Assembly: GCA_029861795.1 (NCBI GenBank)
Contig: JAOTYS010000046.1
Location: forward strand, 1-16,779
Length of the DNA stretch: 16,779 nucleotides
Source of the DNA: Gammaproteobacteria bacterium
GTDB lineage: Bacteria; Pseudomonadota; Gammaproteobacteria; Arenicellales; JAOTYS01
Direction of reading: 5' to 3'
Positions 6,266 through 13,228 of the stretch are shown here, piece after piece. The translations under genes were made by a program, and so were the position numbers. Each line of letters opens with the position of its first letter. Within the stretch, counting starts at the first letter, position 1. The notes below the pieces were generated by a model. It made no database searches. It worked only from the letters and a program-made list of their open reading frames with translations, and was not told where the DNA came from.

Positions 6266-7735
6266 ATGAAACAAGCGCTTGAACTGAAGCTTGGCCAGCG
6301 TCTTACCATGACGCCGCAGCTACAACAGGCTATTCGGCTGTTGCAACTATCCGCTACAGAACTACAGATCGAGATTCAGCAAGCATTAGAAGGCAATCTC
6401 CTGCTACAAGAAGGAGCCGAAGATGATGTGCTTGATGACTCCCCTCCTGACCCCGAAGATGGGCCTGCAGACCCGCACAATGGCGAGGACGACGCTATTG
6501 CGGAATTAGATCTACAACTCAGCAGTGAACCGATGGATTCGAATATTGATTCGGAATGGGCGGAACGCTTCGAGTTTCCTACGAACGCAGTGGTGCGGGA
6601 CCAAGATGTCGACATAAACTTTGAGATCGACGCGCGTAACAGCCGTCCCGCCACGTTACACGATTATCTTGACTGGCAGATGCGAATGGCTCCGCTGTCA
6701 CCCACCGACAGGCAAATTGCTCAGTCTCTGATCGAGTCCGTTAGCCCCGACGGATATCTCACCTGCAGTCTGGTCGAACTACAGCAGACACTAGCGCGCG
6801 AGATCGAAACCGATATTGATGAAATCGAAGCGGTGCTACATAGGATTCAAAACTTCGACCCCCCAGGCGTTGGAGCAAGAAATCTCAGTGAATGCCTGCT
6901 CATTCAGCTCAAACACAAGAACCCAAGTACACCATTCCTGGAATCCGCCCGTGCACTTGCGGCGGACTATCTACAACTTCTGGCTAACTGTGATTACATC
7001 CGGTTACGTAGCGCTTTGGGTATAAGCTCCGACGAACTAAAGGAAGTTATCGCCTTGATTCAGAGTTTAGATCCACGCCCTGGTAGCCGCATCGAACCAA
7101 TGCAGCCCTTGTATGTCATTCCGGATGTCACCGTAAAGAAGGTCAAAAACAAATGGCGAGCTGACCTAAACTGGGATACGTATCCTGAACTTCGAATCAA
7201 CCGCAAGTACCAAGCACTAATACGACGTGCCGCTAATAATGGAGAAAACAAATTCTTGCAGGAACAGCTGCAGGAGGCTCGTTGGTTCATCAATAGTATT
7301 AAGAATCGTAACGATACATTGCTCAAAGTTTCACAGGAGATCGTTAATCGCCAGCAAGAGTTCTTTGAGCACGGCGAAGAGGCGATGCAGCCTCTAGTCT
7401 TACATGACATCGCCGAAGCTGTAGACATGCACGAATCAACCGTTTCCAGGGCTACCACTCAAAAGTTTATGGTTACTCCGCGCGGAGTCTTTGAACTGCG
7501 GTACTTTTTTTCGAGCCGCGTCGGTACCGTGGATGGTGAAAGCTATTCTGCAACCGCTATCAAATCATTAATAAAGAAGCTTGTGGAGAACGAAGCACCT
7601 ACCAAGCCGATTAGTGATAGTAAGATAATGAAGATACTAGAGCAGAAGGGAATTCAAGTCGCTCGGCGAACCATAGCCAAATACCGGGATCACCTAAATA
7701 TTCCACCGTCGAACCAGCGTAAATCGCTATCCTAA
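6266..7735 (+). CDS. rpoN: RpoN, RNA polymerase sigma-54 factor
   Basis: Sigma-54 directs RNA polymerase to -24/-12 promoters that need an AAA+ activator. At 489 residues it is close to E. coli (477). Region I is glutamine/leucine-rich (residues 1-50, with LGQRLTMTPQLQQAIRLLQL). Region II is acidic and low in conservation (about 51-125). Region III carries the core-binding domain, a helix-turn-helix (about 378-400, DIAEAVDMHESTVSRATTQK) and the diagnostic RpoN box ARRTIAKYRD at 466-475. One departure: where region I usually reads E-x-NP-L-L-E, this protein reads EGNLLLQ (42-48), with proline replaced by leucine. It is followed 25 bp later by hpf, then ptsN, as in many proteobacteria; those genes probably share its transcript. 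Confidence 0.97.
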   Translation: MKQALELKLGQRLTMTPQLQQAIRLLQLSATELQIEIQQALEGNLLLQEGAEDDVLDDSPPDPEDGPADPHNGEDDAIAELDLQLSSEPMDSNIDSEWAERFEFPTNAVVRDQDVDINFEIDARNSRPATLHDYLDWQMRMAPLSPTDRQIAQSLIESVSPDGYLTCSLVELQQTLAREIETDIDEIEAVLHRIQNFDPPGVGARNLSECLLIQLKHKNPSTPFLESARALAADYLQLLANCDYIRLRSALGISSDELKEVIALIQSLDPRPGSRIEPMQPLYVIPDVTVKKVKNKWRADLNWDTYPELRINRKYQALIRRAANNGENKFLQEQLQEARWFINSIKNRNDTLLKVSQEIVNRQQEFFEHGEEAMQPLVLHDIAEAVDMHESTVSRATTQKFMVTPRGVFELRYFFSSRVGTVDGESYSATAIKSLIKKLVENEAPTKPISDSKIMKILEQKGIQVARRTIAKYRDHLNIPPSNQRKSLS

Positions 7736-7747
7736 ATACGATACTCG

Positions 7748-7753
7748 AGGGAG
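7748..7753 (+). promoter_or_regulatory. Ribosome-binding site of hpf
   Basis: AGGGAG lies 7 bases before the hpf ATG at 7761 and is one of the few strong Shine-Dalgarno matches in the window; it supports this start. Confidence 0.7.
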
Positions 7754-7760
7754 AAACAAT

Positions 7761-8090
7761 ATGCAGATAACTATAAGTGGTCAGCAACTTACGGTCACTA
7801 CTGCATTACGTAGTTATGTTGCAGATAAACTGGAGCGAATCATGCGCCATTTTGATCACCTCACAACGACGAATGTTGTGTTACATGTAGAAAAATCCAG
7901 GCATTTGGTCGAGGCCACTATCAATGCGAAAGGTACAGTCTTGCACGCCAACGCCGAGGCGCAGGACATGTACAGCGCCATCGACGAATTGGCAAACAAG
8001 CTTGATCGTCAGGTTCTGAAACACAAAGAGAAATCATCCAATCATCACCGTCGTCGCTTTACACTGAAGGATCAAAGGACCAATGACTAG
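7761..8090 (+). CDS. hpf: Hpf, short-form ribosome hibernation promoting factor
   Basis: This 109-residue S30AE-family protein resembles E. coli HPF (95 residues) and lacks the extra C-terminal domain of the long form. Typical pieces are MQITISGQQLTVTTALRSYV at the start, the strand VVLHVEKSRH, and EAQDMYSAIDELANKLDRQVLKHK, followed by a short basic, histidine-rich tail. HPF binds the 30S decoding centre and, in organisms like E. coli, works with RMF to form inactive 100S ribosomes in stationary phase. Its position between rpoN and ptsN is conserved. Its stop overlaps the ptsN start by 8 bp, suggesting coupled translation. Confidence 0.95.
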   Translation: MQITISGQQLTVTTALRSYVADKLERIMRHFDHLTTTNVVLHVEKSRHLVEATINAKGTVLHANAEAQDMYSAIDELANKLDRQVLKHKEKSSNHHRRRFTLKDQRTND

Positions 8091-8613
8091 TTCCATCGCC
8101 GAATCGCAGCAAGGGATGAAACAATACGGTAAGGAGCAACCGGAGATATCCCAGTGCCTATCGCCTGGTCGGATCGGGGTCGGTCTCAATGTAACGAGCA
8201 AGAAACGGCTCCTGGAAAGAATGGCGGCGATACTACTTAAGGACTCTACTAACATAAACCGCGACACAGTCTTCCAAATCTTAACTGAAAGGGAACGACT
8301 GGGAAGCACGGGAATTGGCTATTCCGTTGCGTTACCTCATGGTAGAGTGAACGGGCTTGACAAGGCCATAGGCGCAGTCGCCACACTAGCAAAACCGCTG
8401 GACTTCGACGCTATTGACGGCGAACCCGTCACGTTGGTGTTTGGTCTACTGGTACCGGCCGAAGCGAATGAAGAGCATCTAAAACTGCTCGCTCATTTGG
8501 CCAGTATGTTTAGTAACCCGGAACTTCGAACAAAGGTGATGGCTGCAGAAACTCCCTCAGAGATTTATCACCTACTTACGGAGTGGAAACCAAAAACCTC
8601 GACTACAACGTGA
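8083..8613 (+). CDS. ptsN: PtsN, EIIA-Ntr phosphocarrier of the nitrogen PTS
   Basis: PtsN accepts phosphate from the NPr/HPr protein and regulates potassium transport, sigma-54-linked metabolism and other processes by protein contacts. This 176-residue protein (E. coli 163) has the PTS EIIA type-2 fold. The phospho-acceptor histidine is H86 in ALPHGR (E. coli H73), and LGSTGIG (73-79) precedes it as in the family. The N-terminus is about 12-15 residues longer than E. coli. The start at 8083 is supported by AAAGGA a few bases upstream and by the overlap with hpf; M12 has no suitably spaced site. hprK, which follows ptsN in some relatives, is missing: a 116-bp non-coding gap leads to rapZ. Confidence 0.95.
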   Translation: MTSSIAESQQGMKQYGKEQPEISQCLSPGRIGVGLNVTSKKRLLERMAAILLKDSTNINRDTVFQILTERERLGSTGIGYSVALPHGRVNGLDKAIGAVATLAKPLDFDAIDGEPVTLVFGLLVPAEANEEHLKLLAHLASMFSNPELRTKVMAAETPSEIYHLLTEWKPKTSTTT

Positions 8614-8729
8614 ATCAAAGCGCACGGGCCGCCGTGAGACCCGTATAGGTCAAAGCCGTAACACAAGCTGCAAGTTTCAAAATGTGCAACCTACTAGTGT
8701 CTCAGACTAGCGCCCCATTCCTCTGAGCC
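8614..8729 (+). other. ptsN-rapZ gap with small hairpins
   Basis: The gap holds CACGG-gccg-CCGTG (8623-8636), an overlapping alternative pairing ACGGG with CCCGT, and CTAGT / ACTAG (8694-8698 with 8706-8710, 7-base loop). None is followed by a T-run. I see no coding remnant and no strong promoter. Confidence 0.4.
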
Positions 8730-9599
8730 ATGTCTACGGCTATGCCTATGACTCTCCTCATTGTCAGCGGACTTTCCGGATCAGGAAAAAGTATTGCTCT
8801 TCAGGCTTTGGAAGACTTGGGCTACTACTGTATCGACAACCTTCCAGCCGTTCTTCTACCGCACTTCACCGAAAAATTGCTCAGCGATCTCAATCAAGAA
8901 CATACTCATGCGGCGGTCAGTATCGATTCTAGAAGTAGGAACTTCCTACAGTCACTGCCCATTAATCTGGAAGCATTAGAGACACTGGGCCAAGAGTATC
9001 GCATCATCTTTCTTGAAGCGGACGAGGCGATTCTCATCAAACGTTACAGCGAAACCCGTCGCAAACATCCGCTGACTGATCACAATACGCCGTTGATTGA
9101 AGGAATTCGCTCGGAAAAAGTGCTGTTAGCGCCCCTTTCTGATCGCGCCGATCAGCTCATTGACACCACTTACACCACCCCCCATGAACTTAGGGCTATG
9201 GTCCGAGATTATGCAGGACGCACGGACACAGAGAGCCTATCACTTTTGTTTAAATCATTTGGATATAAGCATGGCACACCCTTGGACGCAGATTTTGTGT
9301 TCGACGTGCGCTGTCTACCTAACCCGTATTGGCAGCCAGACCTGAAGGATTTATCTGGACTCCAGTCGGCCGTCGTTGAATTTCTAGAGCAACAACCCTC
9401 GGTACATGAAATGGTTGCTCACATACGCGATTTCATCGAAACGTGGCTACCCAGCTTTAGGGAGGAGAACCGAAGCTATATCACGGTTGCCATAGGCTGT
9501 ACCGGTGGTAGACATCGCTCGGTTTACATTACGCAGAAACTCGCCGAGCACTTCTCGAAACAACTAAATGTTCATATTCGTCACCGCGAATTGTCGTGA
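8730..9599 (+). CDS. rapZ: RapZ, nucleotide-binding RNase adapter protein
   Basis: This 289-residue protein (E. coli 284) has Walker A GLSGSGKS at 14-21, followed by ALEDLGYYCIDNLPA, a typical RapZ/YvcJ signature. The C-terminal domain carries SFGYKHG and AIGCTGGRHRSVYI, the latter characteristic of the family. In E. coli RapZ binds the small RNA GlmZ and presents it to RNase E, tuning glucosamine-6-phosphate synthase. In organisms without GlmY/GlmZ its role is less defined, and those RNAs were not seen here. The ATGs at codons 5 and 7 are possible alternative starts; the E. coli N-terminus aligns best near codon 6-7. It lies in the ptsN-rapZ-HPr order usual for proteobacteria. Confidence 0.95.
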   Translation: MSTAMPMTLLIVSGLSGSGKSIALQALEDLGYYCIDNLPAVLLPHFTEKLLSDLNQEHTHAAVSIDSRSRNFLQSLPINLEALETLGQEYRIIFLEADEAILIKRYSETRRKHPLTDHNTPLIEGIRSEKVLLAPLSDRADQLIDTTYTTPHELRAMVRDYAGRTDTESLSLLFKSFGYKHGTPLDADFVFDVRCLPNPYWQPDLKDLSGLQSAVVEFLEQQPSVHEMVAHIRDFIETWLPSFREENRSYITVAIGCTGGRHRSVYITQKLAEHFSKQLNVHIRHRELS

Positions 9600-9665
9600 C
9601 AGTGAGAAGGTAGTCCGGGTTGGTAGTTAGGACTGCGATCTAGCAAACCACACCGGTATCAGCCC

Positions 9666-9679
9666 GCCCCGCCAGGGGC
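9666..9679 (+). repeat. GC-rich hairpin upstream of the HPr gene
   Basis: GCCCC-gcca-GGGGC is a perfect 5-bp GC stem with a four-base loop. It lies 10 bp before the larger inverted repeat at 9690-9718. No T-run follows on either strand. Confidence 0.5.
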
Positions 9680-9689
9680 AATCACAATC

Positions 9690-9718
9690 AGCATCTGTAC
9701 CCCAGGCTTACAGATGCT
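9690..9718. repeat. Perfect 10-bp inverted repeat upstream of the HPr gene
   Basis: AGCATCTGTA (9690-9699) and TACAGATGCT (9709-9718) are exact reverse complements around a 9-base spacer. Arm centres are 19 bp apart. The right arm ends about 18 bp before a possible -10 hexamer TATATT (9737-9742), so it would cover the -35 region if that promoter is real. No T-run follows on either strand, which argues against an intrinsic terminator. It could be an operator or an RNA hairpin. Confidence 0.75.
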
Positions 9719-9784
9719 CAATAGGGCATTCGCCTGTATATTCGGGATTGTTGGAACTACTTTGTAACGACGAGTCTTGAACGC

Positions 9785-10054
9785 ATGCCGACAAGCAAAG
9801 TCATCATCATCAATAAACTTGGTCTCCATGCACGCGCCGCGGCCAAGCTCGTTAATGTGGCCTCAAGCTTTGAGAGCGGGATTACTTTGAGTCACCGAAG
9901 CAATTGCGTGGACGGCAAGAGTATCATGGGGATAATGATGTTGGCCGCCGCCAAGGGAACTGAAATCGAGGTGCACACCCAAGGCGAAGATTCGGAGAAG
10001 GCACTGGCAGCGATAATGGACTTGATCAATGACAAATTCGGTGAGGAGGAGTAA
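9785..10054 (+). CDS. ptsH: HPr-family phosphocarrier protein (NPr role)
   Basis: The 89-residue HPr-family protein has the phospho-acceptor H15 in NKLGLHARAAAKLV and the second conserved segment KSIMGIMMLAAAKG (45-58). HPr passes phosphate from enzyme I to EIIA proteins, here most likely PtsN, since no sugar-transporting EII is visible. S46 in KSIMGI is at the position phosphorylated by HPr kinase in organisms that have HprK; no hprK is found in this cluster. Some annotators would name it npr or ptsO. Its stop overlaps the enzyme I start (TAATG at 10052-10056), so the two are translationally coupled. Confidence 0.93.
   Translation: MPTSKVIIINKLGLHARAAAKLVNVASSFESGITLSHRSNCVDGKSIMGIMMLAAAKGTEIEVHTQGEDSEKALAAIMDLINDKFGEEE
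10043..10051 (+). promoter_or_regulatory. Ribosome-binding site of the enzyme I gene
   Basis: GAGGAGGAG, encoded within the last codons of the HPr gene, ends 2-3 bases before the ATG at 10054 and gives several registers of Shine-Dalgarno pairing. It supports the start and coupled translation. Confidence 0.6.
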
Positions 10055-11790
10055 TGCTTACTCTGCATGGAGCAGCTGTGGGAAGCGGTGTAGCCATCGG
10101 CACTGCGATGGTGTTGCAACAACCCACGCAGGAAATCCCGCAATACACGCTGCCAAACGACAGACTGGAAAATGAGGTCCAGCGGTTTCGTGCAGCGGTA
10201 CAAACGGCGCGTAGACAGTTACAAGAAATTCTCGCCCATATTCCACGAGATGCGCCCACAGAACTCGCCGGATTCATTGATGCACATCTTTTGATGCTGG
10301 AAGACCCAATACTGGTGGATGCTCCTGTCAAATCCATCCGTGAAAAACGCTACAACGCCGAATGGGCGTTGAAGATTCATAGCGAATCGTTGGCCGAGGT
10401 CTTTGACAACATGGAGGATCCATATCTACGAAGCAAGAAATCCGATGTTGATCAAGTGGTAGGCCGGGTCCAGGCCGCATTACTAATGGTGGACGATGAG
10501 CATGTTGACCGGATTAGCCGTAGGCCTCAGGGACAGATCGTGGTCACTCACGACCTAACTCCTGCGGATACTGTTTTGCTCAAATCCCACGAGATGAAAG
10601 GCTTCGTAACGAATCTCGGTGGCCCGATTTCGCACACCGCAATTCTTGCCCGTAGCTTACGTATTCCGGCCATCGTCGGACTTCACGGCGCCACGCGCTA
10701 TATCCGCAACGGTGAGCAAATCATCGTCGACGGAATACGAGGAGTACTCGTAATAGACCCAAGCGAGGCAGTGCTGCAGGAATACCGTACCCGTAAGCAA
10801 CATCTCATTAACCTACAGCATAAACTGGAAGCTCTGAAGTCAAGTGATGCGGTAACTCGAGATGGGCACCCGATTCGCTTGTTGGCCAATATTGAACTAC
10901 CTGAAGACATCGACTCGGCAATAGAAGTATCCGCTGCGGGTGTCGGTCTTTACCGGACCGAATATCTGTTCATGAACCGGAAGCAATCGCCAAGCGAAGC
11001 GGAACAGTTCGCTGCCTACTCTCGGGTATGCTTGGCGCTCAAGCAACCGATAACGATACGCACACTAGACCTAGGAGCCGACAAGCAGGTGGATGGCGGC
11101 CGCTCAGGCGGCAAAATTGCCACCAATCCAGCTTTGGGACTTCGCGCGGTGCGCCTATGTTTGCAACACCCCGACTTGTTTAGGCCACAGCTACGCGCCA
11201 TTCTCCGTGCATCTGCCCTGGGCCCGGTAGAGATTATGATTCCGATGGTATCCAGCCTCCACGAACTAGATCAGGTGTTGGAAATGATCCGGGAAGTGAA
11301 AAACGAACTTGAGCGTGACGGACTCGAATTTGACCCCAATTTACCTGTAGGAGGCATGATAGAGGTGCCGGCTGCCGCCATACGTGCGGATTTGTTTGCA
11401 CGTAAGCTCGATTTTCTGTCTATCGGGACCAACGACTTAATCCAGTACACCCTGGCCATTGATAGAGTGGATGATGCGGTGAATTATCTATACGATCCGC
11501 TACATCCTTCCGTACTACGCCTGATCAGCATGATTATCGAGGCGAGCAACGCAGCTCATATACCGGTCTCCATGTGCGGTGAAATGGCTGGCGATACCAA
11601 GTACACACGGCTTCTGCTTGGTTTAGGTCTGCGGATATTCAGTATGGATCCAACAACCTTGCTGGAGGTAAAAAGAATTATTCGTGAAAGCGATCTTGAT
11701 CGCCTTCGACATGCTGCTGGGGAGATATTGACGGCCAGAGACACAACCGAGCTGCATGACATGGTTGATGCAATCAACGCTGAGCCTTGA
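10054..11790 (+). CDS. ptsI: Enzyme I of the phosphotransferase system, short form
   Basis: Enzyme I takes phosphate from phosphoenolpyruvate and gives it to HPr. The 578-residue length equals classical PtsI (E. coli 575). It has no N-terminal GAF domain, unlike PtsP (about 750), the usual nitrogen-PTS enzyme I in enterics and pseudomonads. The phospho-histidine is H194 in GGPISHTAILARS, followed by IPAIVG. The PEP-binding barrel shows LYRTEYLFM (299-307), LGADK (340-344), MIEVPAAA, SIGTNDLIQYTLAIDR (456-471) and the catalytic cysteine C508 in VSMCGEMAGD. With HPr and PtsN it forms a complete EI-HPr-EIIA relay in one cluster. An inverted repeat overlaps its stop codon. Confidence 0.95.
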   Translation: MLTLHGAAVGSGVAIGTAMVLQQPTQEIPQYTLPNDRLENEVQRFRAAVQTARRQLQEILAHIPRDAPTELAGFIDAHLLMLEDPILVDAPVKSIREKRYNAEWALKIHSESLAEVFDNMEDPYLRSKKSDVDQVVGRVQAALLMVDDEHVDRISRRPQGQIVVTHDLTPADTVLLKSHEMKGFVTNLGGPISHTAILARSLRIPAIVGLHGATRYIRNGEQIIVDGIRGVLVIDPSEAVLQEYRTRKQHLINLQHKLEALKSSDAVTRDGHPIRLLANIELPEDIDSAIEVSAAGVGLYRTEYLFMNRKQSPSEAEQFAAYSRVCLALKQPITIRTLDLGADKQVDGGRSGGKIATNPALGLRAVRLCLQHPDLFRPQLRAILRASALGPVEIMIPMVSSLHELDQVLEMIREVKNELERDGLEFDPNLPVGGMIEVPAAAIRADLFARKLDFLSIGTNDLIQYTLAIDRVDDAVNYLYDPLHPSVLRLISMIIEASNAAHIPVSMCGEMAGDTKYTRLLLGLGLRIFSMDPTTLLEVKRIIRESDLDRLRHAAGEILTARDTTELHDMVDAINAEP

Positions 11791-11813
11791 TGCGATGTAG
11801 CCACCAAAGGCTC
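11782..11813 (+). repeat. Inverted repeat across the ptsI stop codon
   Basis: GAGCCTT (11782-11788) pairs exactly with AAGGCTC (11807-11813) around an 18-base loop. It is followed by an A-run, not a T-run, on the plus strand, so it is not a standard intrinsic terminator. Confidence 0.4.
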
Positions 11814-11868
11814 GACCACAACAAAAAAAATACTACACGATCAGGCAGTAAAGAAAAGATTACAGCCC

Positions 11869-13209
11869 ATGCGTCAAGAAACGGACATCAATGAGAGGCT
11901 AATCGATGCTGTGGAGATTGGTTCACAGCAAGAGATCCATACGTTGATGCAGGATCTCCACGCAGCGGACATTGCCAACCTGCTCGAGAGCATCCCGCCG
12001 GAACAACGAAGGATTGTATGGTCGGCGATTAATTCGGATCTAATGGGCGAGGTCCTCACCGAGGTATCCGACGGCGTACGTGAGGGGTTGGTGGAGGATA
12101 TGGACCACGACAGCTTGGTCACCGCCGTGGGCTCGTTGGACATCGATGACATTGCCGACCTGATCCCCGATTTGCCCGACGACGTGATCGCGGATGTGTT
12201 ATTCGCGGTAGACAAGGCTGCCCGCGAAAGCCTGCATGCTGTCCTATCCTATCCCGAAGATACTGCGGGCGGATTGATGAACGTCGACACCGTCACGGTA
12301 CGCGAAAACATTCCTTTAGCAGTAGTGTTGCGTTATCTGCGCCTACGCGGAGAACTACCCGAGTACACCGATAAGTTGTTCGTCGTGGGACGAGACGGTG
12401 GCCTCAAAGGCATATTGTTTTTGTCTACGTTATTGACATCAGACGCCTCAGAGCGAGTGGGGAAGTTGATGGATAACGATCCTATCGTCTTAAACGTGAT
12501 GCAAGTAGATGAGGAGGTAGCCGCTGCGTTTGAGCGTTACAATCTAATCTCCGCACCCGTTGTGGACGATGACCAACGACTGCTAGGCCGCATAACGATC
12601 GATGATGTAGTCGACGTCATACGACAAGAAGCCGATCACACGGTTATGGTACGTGCAGGTCTGAGCGAAGAAGAGGACATTTTTGCACCGGTAGTGCGTA
12701 GCGCCCGTTCCCGGGCATTATGGCTTGGGGTGAACCTGATCACTGCGGTTGTCGCCTCATGGGTAATCGGTCGATTCGAGCATACAATCGAAAAACTGGT
12801 TGCGCTGGCAGTGTTGATGCCCATCATTGCAAGCATGGGTGGCAACGCGGGAACTCAGACGCTGACTGTGATTATTCGCGGATTAGGCTTAGGGACGATT
12901 ACCTACGGTAACGCTTGGCGGGTTTTGCGCAAGGAACTGCTGGTAGGGGGTATGAACGGCATTATCTGGGCAATTGCGGTCGCGGTCATCGCCACAATCT
13001 GGTACCGGGACATAGCATTGGGCCTTATCATCGCCGTCGCCATGATCATTAATCTCTGTGTAGCCGCACTAGCAGGGGTTGCACTACCATTCCTATTTCA
13101 ACGCATGCGTATCGACCCAGCGCTGGCGAGTGGAGTAGCCCTCACCACTGTGACTGACGTCATCGGCTTCCTATCTGTATTGGGATTGGCGGCGCTGTTC
13201 TTAGTGTAA
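11869..13209 (+). CDS. mgtE: MgtE magnesium transporter
   Basis: MgtE is an Mg2+-gated Mg2+ channel of the inner membrane. The 446-residue protein follows the family plan: a helical N domain (about 20-125) with acidic stretches such as IADLIPDLPDDV, two CBS domains (about 130-190 and 200-258), a connecting helix, and five membrane helices (about 283-446). GGNAGTQTLTVIIRGL (324-339) is a family hallmark. D430 in LTTVTDVIGF corresponds to the pore aspartate (D432) of the Thermus thermophilus channel. Placement after ptsI is known in other gammaproteobacteria. The start at 11869 fits the family; upstream is A-rich with only a weak site. It ends 19 bp from the convergent lnt stop, with no visible terminator between them. 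Confidence 0.95.
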   Translation: MRQETDINERLIDAVEIGSQQEIHTLMQDLHAADIANLLESIPPEQRRIVWSAINSDLMGEVLTEVSDGVREGLVEDMDHDSLVTAVGSLDIDDIADLIPDLPDDVIADVLFAVDKAARESLHAVLSYPEDTAGGLMNVDTVTVRENIPLAVVLRYLRLRGELPEYTDKLFVVGRDGGLKGILFLSTLLTSDASERVGKLMDNDPIVLNVMQVDEEVAAAFERYNLISAPVVDDDQRLLGRITIDDVVDVIRQEADHTVMVRAGLSEEEDIFAPVVRSARSRALWLGVNLITAVVASWVIGRFEHTIEKLVALAVLMPIIASMGGNAGTQTLTVIIRGLGLGTITYGNAWRVLRKELLVGGMNGIIWAIAVAVIATIWYRDIALGLIIAVAMIINLCVAALAGVALPFLFQRMRIDPALASGVALTTVTDVIGFLSVLGLAALFLV

Positions 13210-13228
13210 ACGCTCCAGGCGAATGATC

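Larger units (their letters stand above)
9600..9784. other. rapZ-HPr intergenic gap
   Basis: This 185-bp gap carries two tandem perfect hairpins (9666-9679 and 9690-9718, listed separately) and a TATATT (9737-9742) that could be a -10 element about 40 bp before the HPr gene. I see no open frame of note. In several beta- and gammaproteobacteria a mannose-type EIIA gene lies here; none is present. Confidence 0.5.

Noticed and set aside
11782..11835. Intrinsic terminator after ptsI
   Set aside because: The 7-bp stem is real, but it has an 18-base loop and is followed by an A-run rather than a T-run.
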